Shown: piece by piece, positions 10,164-21,520 of the stretch | Numbering within the stretch: position 1 is the first letter of the stretch | Layout: each line of letters starts with the position of its first letter | From: Cristatella mucedo | Lineage: Eukaryota > Bryozoa > Phylactolaemata > Cristatellidae | Direction: 5' to 3' | DNA: 64,000 nucleotides | NCBI GenBank assembly: GCA_009760855.2 | Contig: WPIO01000026.1 | Coordinates: forward strand, 2,846,001-2,910,000 | The notes under the pieces: generated by a model | Told to the model about the DNA's origin: nothing | Seen by the model: the letters and a program-made list of their open reading frames with translations, nothing else | Database searches by the model: none | Position numbers and translations under genes: made by a program

Positions 10164-11933
10164 TTGCCGGTCTCCGATGTTTCTGCCTGTGATGTGGCTG
10201 CCTTAATAAGGTCTAGCAAAAAGAGCTCGTCTCCTGAAGACCCTATACCTTCATCTCTGTGGTCTTCACTTGCAGACCAACTTAGCCCTGCCATAACCAA
10301 GATTTGTAATGCTTCTTTGGGAAAAGGGGTCGTACCCAAGTCCTTCAAATCGGCAATCGTTAGACCTATTCTTTAAAAGCCTGGATTAGACACAGAGGTC
10401 CTTGCAAACTATCGGCCAGTTTCCCTTCTTCCGTTCTTATCAAAAATTCTTGAAAAAATTGTTGCTAAGCAGCTAGTTGAACATATTGAAAAGAATGGAA
10501 TGTCAGCAACATTTCAATCAGGGTTCAAGAGGCAGCACTCTACTGAAACTGCTCTCCTCCGTGTTAACAATGACATTCTAGGTGGCAACGACGACGGGAA
10601 TGTCACTGCCCTAGCTCTGCTAGATCTGTCTGCTGCCTTCGACACCATTGATCACGAAGTTCTGCTTGAACGATTGAGAACAACGATCGGTCTGGCAGAC
10701 GAAGCACTGGCGTGGTTTAAATCATACTTATCTGATCGTTTTCAATCCGTGTCGTGTGGGGGTCAGGTCTCAGACATGAGAAGGGTCACCTGTGGAGTCC
10801 CTCAAGGGTCTGTACTCGGTCCCTTGCTGTTCTCCATTTATACACAACCTCTGGGAAAAGTGATTACGGCCCATGGAATAGGATATCACTTCTATGCTGA
10901 CGATACTCAGTTGTATTTGTCATTTAAACCGTCGGAATCTGCTGCAGCAACTGAGAAATTGAATGCTTGCCTTGCCGATATTCGATCCTGGATGTCGGAA
11001 AGCTTCCTGAAATTAAATGACGATAAAACCGAACTGCTGCTCATAGGACACCCTAAACGTGTGGCTGGATTAAAAGGCTTTGCTGTTCTAATAGGTGATC
11101 CTATTGTGCGGCCATCACAACTTGCTCGAGATTTAGGTGTCGTGTTCGACAGCTGCCTCGATTTCAAAAGCTTCATTGAGAAGACTGCCTCTACAGCTAG
11201 CCATCACATCCGATCCCTATCCAAAATTAGGAGCTGTCTCCCACAGTGGCTTGTAAAAAATTTAACTAGCTCTTTAGTTCTGTCTCGGCTTGATTATTGT
11301 AATTCCCTTTTGGCTGGGCTGCCAAAGAAAGCTAGTATGCCACTACAGCGGACTATGAATATGGCTGCAAGGCTGGTATTCAAGTCCCAGCGGTTTGAGC
11401 ACGTGTCTCCATTGCTGAAAGAGCTAGGATGGTTGCCGGTTGAGCAAAGGATACAGAGCAAAGTTCTTACGCTGACCCACAAGGCCCGCCACGGCTTGGC
11501 TCCCTCGTACCTAGCTGAACTGCTGCACTAATTTCAGCCTGTTCGTGCCCTCAGGTCCTGTGTGGACAATAAATTAGCTGTCCCATTCCTCCTCTTAAAG
11601 ACAGTTGGCGACAGAAGCTTTAGCTCTGCAGGTCCTAGACTGTGGAACTCGCTTCCACAATTCTTGCGCAACGACAACTACTCTCCTACTGCCGACTGTG
11701 GCACATCCTTTTCAGCGGTCCTGAACTGCTACTTCTATGCTACTCACTACCTCAACTGCTCTCCTGACTCTGCTATGCTTCCCACTTTCTCTTTGTTGCG
11801 TGAGACGAAGTCTGTTGGCTACCGAATGCGTACCGAAAGTCGCTTAGGCTGTGAGTGCGCTATACAAAACTCTCCTGCGTAACACCCACATGGTCTTTAT
11901 GACTTTGTGGAGTTACAGACGGAGATACATACA
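10164..11933 (+). mobile_element. LINE family B: best-preserved reverse transcriptase in the window
   Basis: The coding frame starts in the pre-RT region (10164-10372, SSPEDPIPSSLWSSLADQLS) and is broken by a TAA at about 10373. It continues through [72 protein letters not shown] and the catalytic FYADDTQLY (about 10887-10915). The thumb follows (SRLDYCNSLLAGLP, ELGWLPVEQRIQSKV) up to a second TAA at 11529-11531, where other copies have CAG. The frame then continues as DNKLAVPFLLLKTVGDRSFS to about 11880. The 3' end is a short acat repeat. With only two nonsense changes and long open frames it is relatively young. No endonuclease domain is attached, so the copy is 5'-truncated. CR1/L2/Rex1-like clade by motif style (inference). 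Confidence 0.95.
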
Positions 11934-14110
11934 TGGGCATAATACGGACATTAGACTAGCTAGACTTACTAAGCACAAGCTTGAGAAAGCATGCACAAGA
12001 TTTGGGCTGACTGTCGATCGACTGGCATCCAGTGATTTCTACAGATCAGACCAATCTATCATAACAGGGGCCATGTCAGGCTTTTATAAAAAAAAATCAT
12101 TGGCGAATGAAAGATGCACTATCCAAAAATGATTATGTCGACCATCAACCATCTCCTTAACCACTCCACGCTCAGCTCCTTACCCAGTGATCCTTACGGC
12201 GATCTAGGAGATCACTTCCCCAGCTTCTTTGTCAGCAAGATAGACAAGATCAAAGAGTTAATTCCCAGGGTTCCATCCCCACTGGACTCCTCTCCCCAGT
12301 AACATCCCCACAGGTTTCATCGCCCTCAATTCATTGCAGCACCTCAATGCCTGCATTCAATCCTATCCCTGATGACCTCATCTCGAAGTGGATCTCCAGG
12401 TAAGAGAAGACTGCTAGCCACCCACCTAGTATTCTCCTTTTGTGGTGCACAGATTTGCTGCTGCCATTAACAGCTAACTTGATAAATGTGCCTTTTGCCT
12501 TCAGTTCTTGTCCCTGTGCCTTTCAAAAAAGCTGCTGTTGGGCCACTCATTAAAGGCAGCACTAGACCAGGAGAACTCGAGTAACTTCTGCCCATTCTCT
12601 CTACTGCCGTTCTTATCTAAGACACTGAAACAAATTGTGGCAGATCAAGTAGACTTTAGATTGAAACGTTCTTGTTAAAAAAAACTGGAGCATATAAGTG
12701 GTAGACCAGCTAAACTAGTATATCGAATTTTCAAACGTAGCAAGTAAATTCCAATATAGAGGGTATAGGGCCAATTACTCAGCAGAGTCAGCATCGCTGT
12801 GAGTGAATGGTGAGATGGGCAGCCTAGGTAGAGTCTCTTAGATATTGTAGCTGGATCCTTGAGCAGTGTTTACTGCCAAAGATCATCAAGTCCTTCTCTA
12901 TCACCTCTCTCTCGCCTGTGTCTCATTGGCACAGCACTGCAATGATTTAGGTCACACTTGAATACAAGACTCCAGAACATTAATGTCAACAGGCAGCAGT
13001 CATTAGAGGATCATATAAAGTATGGGTTACCCTGGGGCTCTGCGATTGGTCAATTAGATTTAAAAATGTATACACACTCCGTTTCTGGTTCGATCGCCAA
13101 GACTCCTGCTCCAACTGTTCTCTCATTCTTCCCAGCTTTCTGGCGCACCAACCTCCCCCAACTCCCTTGCTGCATGTATTGCTGACGTTCGCACTTGGAT
13201 GGCAAAAGATTTTCTCGAATTTAATTACGATAGAACCGACTTACTAGTTATTGGCTAGCAATATGTCCCTCGGAAATCGGATAAGCTTCCCTAAAAATAG
13301 ATTCGGCCAGCGTATCTCCAGTAACGTATGCACAAAATCCGGGTGTCCTGTTAGAAAATGAAATCACTAGGGTATCACATCAGCTCGGCAGCCGAGTCTG
13401 CCTATTTTCAGCTGCTATACATTACAAAGATTGGTACCTTTTTAGACAGGGAGTCGACGTCCAAGTTGGTTTATACATTTGCGACACTCAATCTCGAATT
13501 ATGTCACTCTCAACTTGAAAGTCTTCTAGCCTGTGCAATAAGACGCTTTCACTTAATGCAAAACTCGGCAGCCAGGCTCGTCTATCGCGAGTCTCGCAGT
13601 AGCCACATCTCACCACTTCTTGCCCACCTGCACTGGCTTCTAATCAAACAGCGACATCGACTTTGAGGTTTTTTCACTCACTTTTAGGTCCCTTCATTGT
13701 TTTTTCTCCAGCCTATTTAGCCGAAATACTCTCCAACCAGGCCGGGCAGCGTACCGCCGGCTTACCGGGATACAATAGTTAATCTACGTCTCGAGCCAAT
13801 ATATAAAATCTTTTGAAGTCTTTAATTCGTATGTTCTCAGAACATTGATCTCACTACTGATTGAAATCTCGGGATCCACTGACTTGAAGACATTTAAAAT
13901 AAAAGCTCCAACGCATCTGCTCCCAATAGCAGTTGCTTGGACTGTGTGCATTTTCCGTGAGCTTATGCATGTTGTTGCTGTGCATGCCGTCAATAAGCAT
14001 ATTGCCATGCTTCCCTCACAGCATATTTCATGTGCCTAGGGATAGATTTAGTTCTTTATGCAAATATATTTTTCTAATCATATTGTTAGTATATAGTGTT
14101 CACTGTGCAG
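11934..14110 (+). mobile_element. LINE family A/C, decayed copy
   Basis: Degraded RT blocks run in order on the plus strand. They are the pre-RT segment (FPSFFVSKIDKIKELIPRVP, about 12200), VPVPFKKAA-type block and LLPFLSKT relatives (12500-12640), YGLPWGSA (13020), the LPCCMYC and ADVRTWMAKDF-type region (13160-13220), thumb SAARLVYRESRSSHISPLL (13570-13640), C-terminal segment (13740-13920) and a worn tail (14035-14070). Frameshifts and stops occur throughout. The 3' half resembles family C and the 5' half family A, so the two are close relatives or this is a mosaic. Confidence 0.7.
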
Positions 14111-14939
14111 CCACTCGAGGTAATGAGGGTTAGGCAGACGTAATAGAACAGAGTAGCATCAGCGTAAGGGCTGAGGTCAGCTGGCCGTGGCTCCTTGGTT
14201 GTTGCTAAGGAAGCTGAGACCACATTGCGAATGGGTAGTAAAGGCCTGAGTAGGGAAATGGCCTGAGGGAGAGCAGAGTCCAATCGGTTGGCCAGAATGG
14301 CTGAGCCCAAGCTCCTCACACGCGAAATGTGTTGCTAAGCACCCAATCAATAATACAACTTCTACATTTGCAGCGGGTTCGGACTAAGCCTGCTCCACAA
14401 GGACGACGTACATGTATAACAGGTGCTCAACTTTACAGCCAAGTGACGGTCACTTGCTAGAAATTGCAGACAGATGTTCGCCTAAGGAATCGTGGAAAGA
14501 GCTCGTCGCTTCCGCTCATCGCGGCAGCGTGTCAGGCGCGCTTAAAATAGAATGCTCTGAGGCGCTCTCAAATTCGAATTTACTTGCGAACACTTGCTCT
14601 GAGGCGCTCTCACTCGCTCTTACTTACTCAATCACTCACTAACTAATCCTCTCTACATGCTCTCGTTCAGGCTCCCACAACTGAATGTACTAAAGTTCAT
14701 CTCTCTCAATCTCTTCAAAACGCACTTCGCTCTTTTCAGTCGCTGCTCTGCCTCTCAGAAAGCGCGGAGCACATCCAAACACCTCTAGACATTCTGTAAT
14801 TAAGTTTGAGCTTGACCGCCGATTTTAAACTGGAGACCATAAATTATACCATGATCCGAAGGCTTATAAGAAGCCCGATATTTATGAGTGTAACCCAAAT
14901 CAATGCAGAACTTCTTAACTGGCACCCATATGTGACTAG

Positions 14940-14994
<55 letters not shown>

Positions 14995-15423
14995 GCAGGT
15001 CTTTTTTTTGGTGACGGTCTTCAAGTCGTCGATTAATCCTGCTGAGCGCTAGCTGCTAAAAGTTTTTAGAACGTCTTCCTGAAGTCGCGTTCAGTGCCAT
15101 CTGTAATATAAACGCAATTTTTGTACTTTCACGAGTTAATTGTTGCTGATTGCGGCTGCTTATTAACAGCTGCTGAAGTTTTAAGCACTTACTCTGCCAT
15201 TGGGCACTTAATGGCCCCCTTTAGCTACATGTTTCGCATTTTGTGCCACTACCTTAAATGGTGAATATTGTGTGGACTTAAAAATAACAATATTAACAAT
15301 ACTTGCAGTGGGAATTTTACGTAGTACTGTAAGAGAACTAATTTCTTTTTAGTCACTTCTCATTTGCTGGAGAGGTATAAATATCAATTACTTTGTGAGA
15401 ATATAGTGCCAGGACATGTAGGC
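14111..15423. other. Unassigned DNA with (GA)n array
   Basis: No gene recognised. The minus ORF at 14086-14319 and plus ORF at 14412-14642 show no domains. A direct repeat of tgctctgaggcgctctca occurs near 14550 and 14600. Confidence 0.4.
14944..14992. repeat. (GA)n microsatellite
   Basis: GA dinucleotide run of about 45 bp. It creates an artefactual Ser-Leu minus-strand frame. Confidence 0.95.
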
Positions 15424-15720
15424 CTACCAAGATATTGAAAAACGGACCCAGTTAATGCTTTGCAGAATTACTTTACATGTCGGCAGGTCAAGAGATGTCA
15501 TAACTTCAGTCGGAAATGAAATTCGGGCTTTGAAAGCATATGAAGTAATGGCACGGTTTTCAACGGACTTGAAGTTAGCTTGAGGTACAGCTAAAGTGAT
15601 TCGAGTAAGAAGAGGAGCTGCAGAAATGCCTGATGATGATAATGAGGAATTAATTCTGACATGTAGATCGGAGCAAGAGAATAAAGGGACTACTAGGTGG
15701 AAGCAACTTTGAAGTAGATA
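15424..15720 (-). mobile_element. LINE family C 3' fragment
   Basis: The minus-strand frame contains RITLAVPQANFKSVENRAIT, matching the C-terminal LINE pattern R.PVP..NF.S.GDRAF..YA seen at 41010-41230, then TSLDLPTCK. Only the C-terminal region is present. The RT core is absent. Confidence 0.55.
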
Positions 15721-15989
15721 CGCTATTGAGTTAGAGTCAGTGCAGGTCGGGAGAACCGTTAGACGAAAACTACGACCAATTATCGATTCGAACGAAGGCA
15801 TTCACTACAGCGGAAAGACCAGTGCCTTGTCGTTGAAGATGACCAGGCATCGAGATGTACCAGGCCGAGCAACTAATTTGTTGCACCTGACCCATCATAA
15901 GATTGTGCAGACAAAATTCACCAGCTGCTTGGCAATATGTGGCTTAAGATATATTATGAAAAGTACCTTCGTCTGTAACTCCGCAAAGA

Positions 15990-16192
15990 CTAAGTGAATG
16001 CAACGCAGGAGAGTTTTTCATAGCCCACTCAAAGCCAAGCGGCTTTCGGTATGCATGCAGTAGCCAACAGACTTCACCTCATATAACAAAGATACAGTCA
16101 GAAGCATAGCTGAGTGAGGAGGGCAGTTGAGGAAGTGCTTAGCATGGAAGTAGCAGCTGATGAAAGCTGGAGTGGATGTGTCACCGCCGGTA
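15990..16192 (-). mobile_element. LINE family B 3' UTR fragment
   Basis: The reverse complement matches the LINE B 3' end (cttcccactttctctttgtt relatives, gtctgttggctac, ccgaaagccgcttgg). It lacks the terminal acat repeat. A SINE B copy in the opposite direction abuts it on the right. Confidence 0.75.
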
Positions 16193-16194
16193 GC

Positions 16195-16330
16195 TGCAGA
16201 GTATTTAGGTGCTCGCTCTTCACGGCCGAGGTCGTGCGTTCGAATCCTGCAGAGGGCGATCCTGTATTGCCAGCTGCACGCGGTGGTGATAGCCGTTAAG
16301 GCTCTTCCTGCGCTATGCAAATGAGGCTGG
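16195..16330 (+). mobile_element. SINE family B, diverged copy
   Basis: B box GCGTTCGAATCC (16236-16247) follows tcacggccgaggtc. The body gcggtggtgatagccgttaa and tail gcgctatgcaaatgaggctg match the SINE at 9232-9401. Confidence 0.75.
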
Positions 16331-16522
16331 TAAGTCAGTCCATATGTTCCTTAAGAAATGTTGCCGAAACTGGACCACACTGTCACTGTGCATCATGTCA
16401 AGTGCATCATAACGCGTGAGCATTGACGAAACGAATACAGCTACACATGTGACCAAATATTGTACGGAAAATGGTTAAATTAGAAAATTAAACACGGTTT
16501 GGAAACCTCTGAGTGCACTTAC
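16331..16522. other. Unassigned intronic DNA
   Basis: No feature recognised. It lies directly downstream (minus sense) of the exon at 16523-16620. Confidence 0.4.
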
Positions 16523-16620
16523 AATGTCCATATCGCCTCGTAGGATGACGATGCCATCAGCTGGACTAGCACGAACGGTTTTTGCACAGACGACAATGCT
16601 TTCAGGATGAGGCAAATCAT
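16523..16620 (-). CDS. Candidate exon, Ig-superfamily gene (F-G strands)
   Basis: This is a 98-bp minus-strand exon with acceptor ctgtcaattag (AG at 16621-16622) and donor ATT|GTAAGT (16522-16517), an excellent match to consensus. In phase 1 to 0 it reads DLPHPESIVVCAKTVRASPA followed by DGIVILRGDMDI. Placed after the 26887-27066 exon it gives LIKIKE-DDLPHPESIVVC, which has the E-F loop and F-strand Cys of an Ig domain. The Cys is 60 residues after the B-strand Cys, a typical spacing. No other frame is open with these borders. Confidence 0.55.
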
Positions 16621-19081
16621 CTAATTGACAGTGCCGCTAAAGTCGACAAAACATTATAATGCACCTGGCCGCTAGACGTGAAACGTGCCTCCCGCCAGAA
16701 GAGTGCTTTTCCGAACCCGCTCAGTGGAGAGTGCTCTCTAAAGCGCTTTAGATCGACATCGTGGAATCGACATAGCAGAATAGCTGTGAACAGTTGGTGA
16801 TGGCAGCTTTTGTTTCTTTTGACTGATGTTGCTATCAGAGCCCCGTAGGAGCACTTGAGCGGACCGTAGCCCCTGCATCTGAATCGTGCGATAAAAAACT
16901 GGCTGATGCCAGGTGCTCAGGAGCCCAGAGGACAGCGCCAAGGTCGTCGCTCCAAATTCGCCTTTAAAATTGTTGTCAGTGCTGATCTGTAAGGCCATGA
17001 TTTTGAAAGCCGCCACTTCCTTCAGCTCAATGACCAGAGGCTTATGCAAGCACCGGCGCGAGGCCAATTACGAGCTGGTCATGCCTTCTCTTGCATTCGC
17101 TCCACTAAACATATGCTTGCAGCTTCGGTAGCCGTTCAGTGCCGCCATTACCGGAGCAAGCCGTAGCGTACAAACACTCGACACCGCACCATTAGTATCT
17201 GTGCTGGATTTTTTTGGTGAAGCGTTGGATGAGGCTCCAAGGTCAAAGCAGAAAGTGCCGTAAAGCACGAGGCAGTCACTCTTAAGTAGCCTCCAAGCTA
17301 ATTTTTCAATGCTTATCGCATTCTGCACTAGCACATCGCATTAGCGTTTTTGCATTCTATACTTCCACATTCAGCAAGTCCTATACTAGGTCGCTCGGAT
17401 AGGCGGTCGCCCTGTCATAAAAAGCCGTCCACTCGAGTGCCGCACGGTTTTCTATGGTCTCTGGTGCGGCCACCAATTGGCCACAGATGCTGCCACGGCT
17501 CCTGCCTGGCTATCTCTCCTCAATACTTCACACTCGTTCCTTCAAAGTCTGATATAATTTTAGTTCGCCGAATGAATTCAGCGATCCCTCTCGCGCTTGC
17601 ATCGGTACGCGTCTATTGCTGCCTTCTGCTTGAGCCTTCATGCTCACACCTCTATCTCCGCCAGCGGAAACGAGCTCGCTGAACAATCTGCGAAAGGCTT
17701 TTATACTGCTAGTAGACGTTCCGTCAAAATCAAGCGAACCCGGTTTCGCTCTCGGCATGGCCACAATGAAATAGCCATTATTGCTACGCAAGATCTACTG
17801 GGGATGCGTCAATGACCCCCGACTACGAATTCTTCGTAGTATATGGCTCGTTGCTGCCAATCGCTCGGGCACGGGCGCACAATTGGCACACAGTCGTCGT
17901 ATTTCCTCCTTTGTTTGCCGCAGCCAATTTAAGCTCCTGATAGTACCCCAGTCAAGGGTCTACGTGCATTGTGCAATCACGAACTCCCTTGCATGCCCAT
18001 ATCCCAGCAGCCGCATTCTGCAGCGGTTAATCCTCGCAGTTTTATTTCTGCGGAATGTATTTTCGAAAACTATTTCTGAAATGTTCTGACACCGCCGCAC
18101 TGTGTTTTAGAATCGGCCGGTATTTTGAAGCCGTCAAGCAGCTAATTTCTGGCTTCTGCTAAAACTCGCTCAAACATGCAATGTAAAATGTGTTATCGAA
18201 ACCCTCTCAAGTGTTTGCTCAAGGTCATAGCACTTACACTTGATCAAATTCACTTACTCTGGCCTCCGAGGATTGAATGCGCCACTTCAACTCCTGCCTT
18301 TTGTTCAAGCCACCACCTTTTCTGAAAAAAATCCCAAGAGAGGATAACCTATGATTCATTTTTAATGCTTTGAAATCATGAGATATTTCAAAAGAACAGA
18401 TTTGAGAGCAGACAGTGATGTCATCAAATGATTAATTTTGAAGCAGGTTTCGTGAATCCAGTGCAGAAGTAACAGCACTAATGCTAGCTAAGAAAATACT
18501 TGAGAGTCATTTTGCATACCTTTTCCTAAGGACGCAGAGTATTAAAAATAGTGCAAGTTTAATTAAGCAATTAAAATAAAGAAAGTTAGCTGCTATTCAC
18601 CTGTGACCTTCGGCAAAATAAGTTTGAAGTCCTGCAGATCAATGAATGGTAAAGGCAGAGGTAGGGCCAAGAGCTGTCTGCTCCTTATTTTGAAATTAAT
18701 GCACTGAGACGAATTCCACCGGCATGCTTGGCGTTCAGCTAAGGCATGTGCAAAAAGTCCAAGTAATAAAGGTATTCCCGTCAAGCTCTAAACGTAATGG
18801 TCATCTCATTTACCGATGCAATAAAGAAGGCCTCGTTGTACTACAACATCTCTTAATTGGTATACTGCAGTAAGAAATTAAAGACAGGCAGTAAAAGAGT
18901 GTGCGATAGAGTAGACACTTTAAACAGACATAGGTGGTGTGAAAGAGCAAAAGAAAGGGGAAAGAAACGAGAGAGGGAGACGGAGAGAGAACTGTAGGAC
19001 CAAATAAAATCAGCTTAGACAAAATGTTTGGCTGTTATAATTTATAGTCGAACGAATTCGCACGTAAGAAATTTTACTATG
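16621..19081. other. Unassigned DNA with possible RNase H fragment
   Basis: Minus-strand frames at 16738-17067 and 17068-17334 are contiguous apart from one stop but show no known domain. On the plus strand at about 17640-17700 the text SISASGNELAEQSAKGF resembles the GNELAD..AK motif near the end of retrotransposon RNase H domains. The upstream RNase H catalytic blocks were not found, so this is only a hint of a decayed retroelement. Confidence 0.3.
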
Positions 19082-19215
19082 TTTGGTCCAGCGGTCAAGG
19101 TGCTCGCTCGTACCAGGGTCTTGCTGAGGTGGGCTCATGGGCTCGAGCACCGTAAATGCCTGAATAGAGATTAGGTTCTCTTGGGGCGCTATACAAATGA
19201 ATTATATTATTACTA
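19082..19215 (+). mobile_element. SINE family A (tRNA-derived)
   Basis: A-box-like tggtccagcggtcaaggtgc and B-box-like tgggctcgagcac regions are followed by a tail gcctgaatagagattaggtt ... ggcgctatacaaatgaatta and ATT-rich end. The tail closely matches the LINE A 3' end. Other copies are at 35213-35330 and 59707-59852. Confidence 0.8.
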
Positions 19216-19798
19216 CTCAGCACGAAATCAGCAGTGGCCCCGCCTCGACGCACCGAAGCACCCCGATTACTACGGACAGTATCTCTCAGGCCGGCAACCC
19301 TACGATACGTACGCGCACGCTGCTCCGCGGAGCTGCTGTTTTTGACTCTGCTTCGCTCATCAAAGAACTGCTACTTGTGAATGTATATTTCTTGACGGTA
19401 TGTCGCCCTTTAGAACTTACCAGAAAGAACCAAGCGCGATGAGAAATTTGAAACTTTAAGGCTCGAGCACTGGGCGGCGGTGGGTGGGGGTGTGGGGGCT
19501 GCAAGAAAAACTAGATACCCAACTAGATGGCTGTCCTTTGGTAAAGTGCCAAGAATAGCACAAAACCACCAAAGCCACATCGAAGCACTTTGGCAGCTCA
19601 TCGAATGAATATCTTGGATCTTGGCCTCTACGAAGAATGATCCGAACCGAGCTGGAGCCGAGGGTGACAGGCCGTGACAGATGCTTGCAGTGGAGGTGTG
19701 CGCTAGGGAGCTTGTGGGCAGGTCGACGACCTCGTTCCTTGGGCGCACTGGTCTTCGGGGGGGGGGACTGTTGCTACAGGCAGTGATAGAACTGGGCA

Positions 19799-20635
19799 GT
19801 GCAGCTGAAGCCGGCAGTGCATGGATTTGGCCACAGGACTCGAACCTCTCGTATACGGTACCTAGCTGCTAAGGACTGGCTGGAAGAATGTGTAGCTGTC
19901 TTGAAGAGAGCCCTGCGGAGTCGTGTATCGAGGGTGCTCAAACCGACGGCGAAATCTTCTGCAGGTTTGCTATCCTCAATGGCTGCTAGAAAATCCGTCC
20001 CGGTGCAAGAGCGAGAGTCCGTCCCTAGTTTTAAAGGCGGATCGAGTATCGAAGGCCTCCGTAGGTTCTCTGTAGTTGTCGACAGCGCAAGTACAGCCCA
20101 GAGTCAGAGGCCTCCAGTTGCTGTGGTTCTTAAAAGCACGACCTGTATTGTGGCTTATCAGGCTCAAGTCAGGCTAGATTCAAAGGTGAGTGGAGTGTCA
20201 AAGGCCTTTTGTTGAAGATTATGTGTAACTCGCGCCCATATAAACATGCCCACAGCAGGGTCCTCCCTCTCAGCGCACGGTCCTGAGCGGCAGGTTCGCG
20301 AGCCGCGTGAGTCTCTGCCGCTTGCTTTTGCTGCTGCTGCTCGTACTCGTTCTGCTTCAGCACGGTCTAACTAATTCTCTGCGAAACAGACAAGAAGTGG
20401 CGGTCAAGGGTAGCCGGTTCAATCGGGCTGCTGGCCCGACCGAGGTGAGGAGCGCTGCAGTTAATCGAGTCAAAACTTTGTTTTGTAGTGTCCGTCTGAA
20501 GCTGATGACTGGACGACGACCAGCAGCAGTAGGCTCTCGCTTCAGTTGGGAGTTTGCTGTATGCCAATAATAATAAAAATAATGGCTGGCTGTCAGTCAT
20601 TCTACACTCAGTGGTACAGTGAAAGAGCCGTATAA
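19799..20635 (+). CDS. Weak candidate spliced plus-strand ORF (three exons)
   Basis: An open frame from 19799 reaches a donor AAAG|GTGAGT at 20186. The next segment, 20361-20444, has a strong acceptor (cgttctgcttcag) and donor GAG|GTGAGG. A third begins at 20489 after tttgttttgtag and runs to TAA at 20633-20635. All junctions are phase 0, with introns of 175 and 44 nt. The residues include AQVRLDSK, HGLTNSLRNRQEVAVKG and CPSEADDWTTTSSSR. No domain is recognised. The region lies inside an intron of the proposed minus-strand gene. The strong splice signals are the only support and the first part may be non-coding. Confidence 0.25.
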
Positions 20636-21520
20636 AAACTATAAATGGTATTACTTTTACTGAGCTATGGATAAATAGAAATTTAATAAATATAATATAA
20701 TATGTATATAAAGAATAATATAAAAAATTAATAATAAAATAATAAAAACAAAATAGCTTTAATATATAATGTAATGTAATAAGGTTCAAAATCACAAGAG
20801 AAGAGCTGAACAAGAGAAGAGCAAGCAAACAAAAAGGGCTCGTTCCTAAAATACCTAAAGAAGCAAAAATCATCTTCTTAGCAACTGCTAGACGAGGCAC
20901 GGAAGAAAAACAGTATTAAATGTAGAAAATGTTCGGATAAGCAAGATGAAGAAGAAGCCTCAGTCCTACTCCCAAGTAAAGACAACAACCAGATTGGGAT
21001 ACGAGATAATCGAGATAATACAGTTCGTCTTTCGAAAAGTGTAACCGGCGCTGGATTACAGTGACCCTGCCACATGGCCCTCTGATAATATTGGAAGCTG
21101 CTGCACTTCTAGCGAAGACAAGAACCGCTGCCGATTTATGCCCTCGACTTTTAAAAAGATTACACGACAGAAAATGTTCTCAGCTACATTAGAAAAGAAG
21201 GCCTGCAAATGGGGAGGAGATGTGCCACCGTTGCTTGATGTATTCTATCTCAAGAGATATAATATTCTGCTTTTGTTGTAAGCTACTCAGCTAGAAGGCT
21301 GGCATCTCGTCTATACAAGAAAGTAGTGTTAAAGATTAGAAAACGTTGTCTACAATTTTTTCCTCACATGAGAAAAGTTCATCGCACCTAGAAAGTTATT
21401 AAGCTTGAAGAGAGTTGGAGGCGTAGCTAACAGAAAACAAGACAAGAGATGAGACAATTTGACTGAAGATTAAGCTAAAAGACGAATATTGAAAACATGT
21501 ATTTGAGAGCCTCATTGCAT
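20636..21520. other. AT-rich unassigned DNA
   Basis: Strongly AT-rich at 20640-20780. No gene was seen. The 177-residue minus frame (20367-20900) is composed of AT-rich low-complexity sequence and is not credible. Confidence 0.4.

Noticed and set aside
19820-19870. tRNA-like 3' half on the minus strand (B box ggttcgagtcc)
   Set aside because: Only the B-box region matches. There is no 5' half or stem.
20367-20900. 177-residue minus-strand ORF
   Set aside because: The middle is translated from an AT-rich low-complexity stretch. There is no domain.
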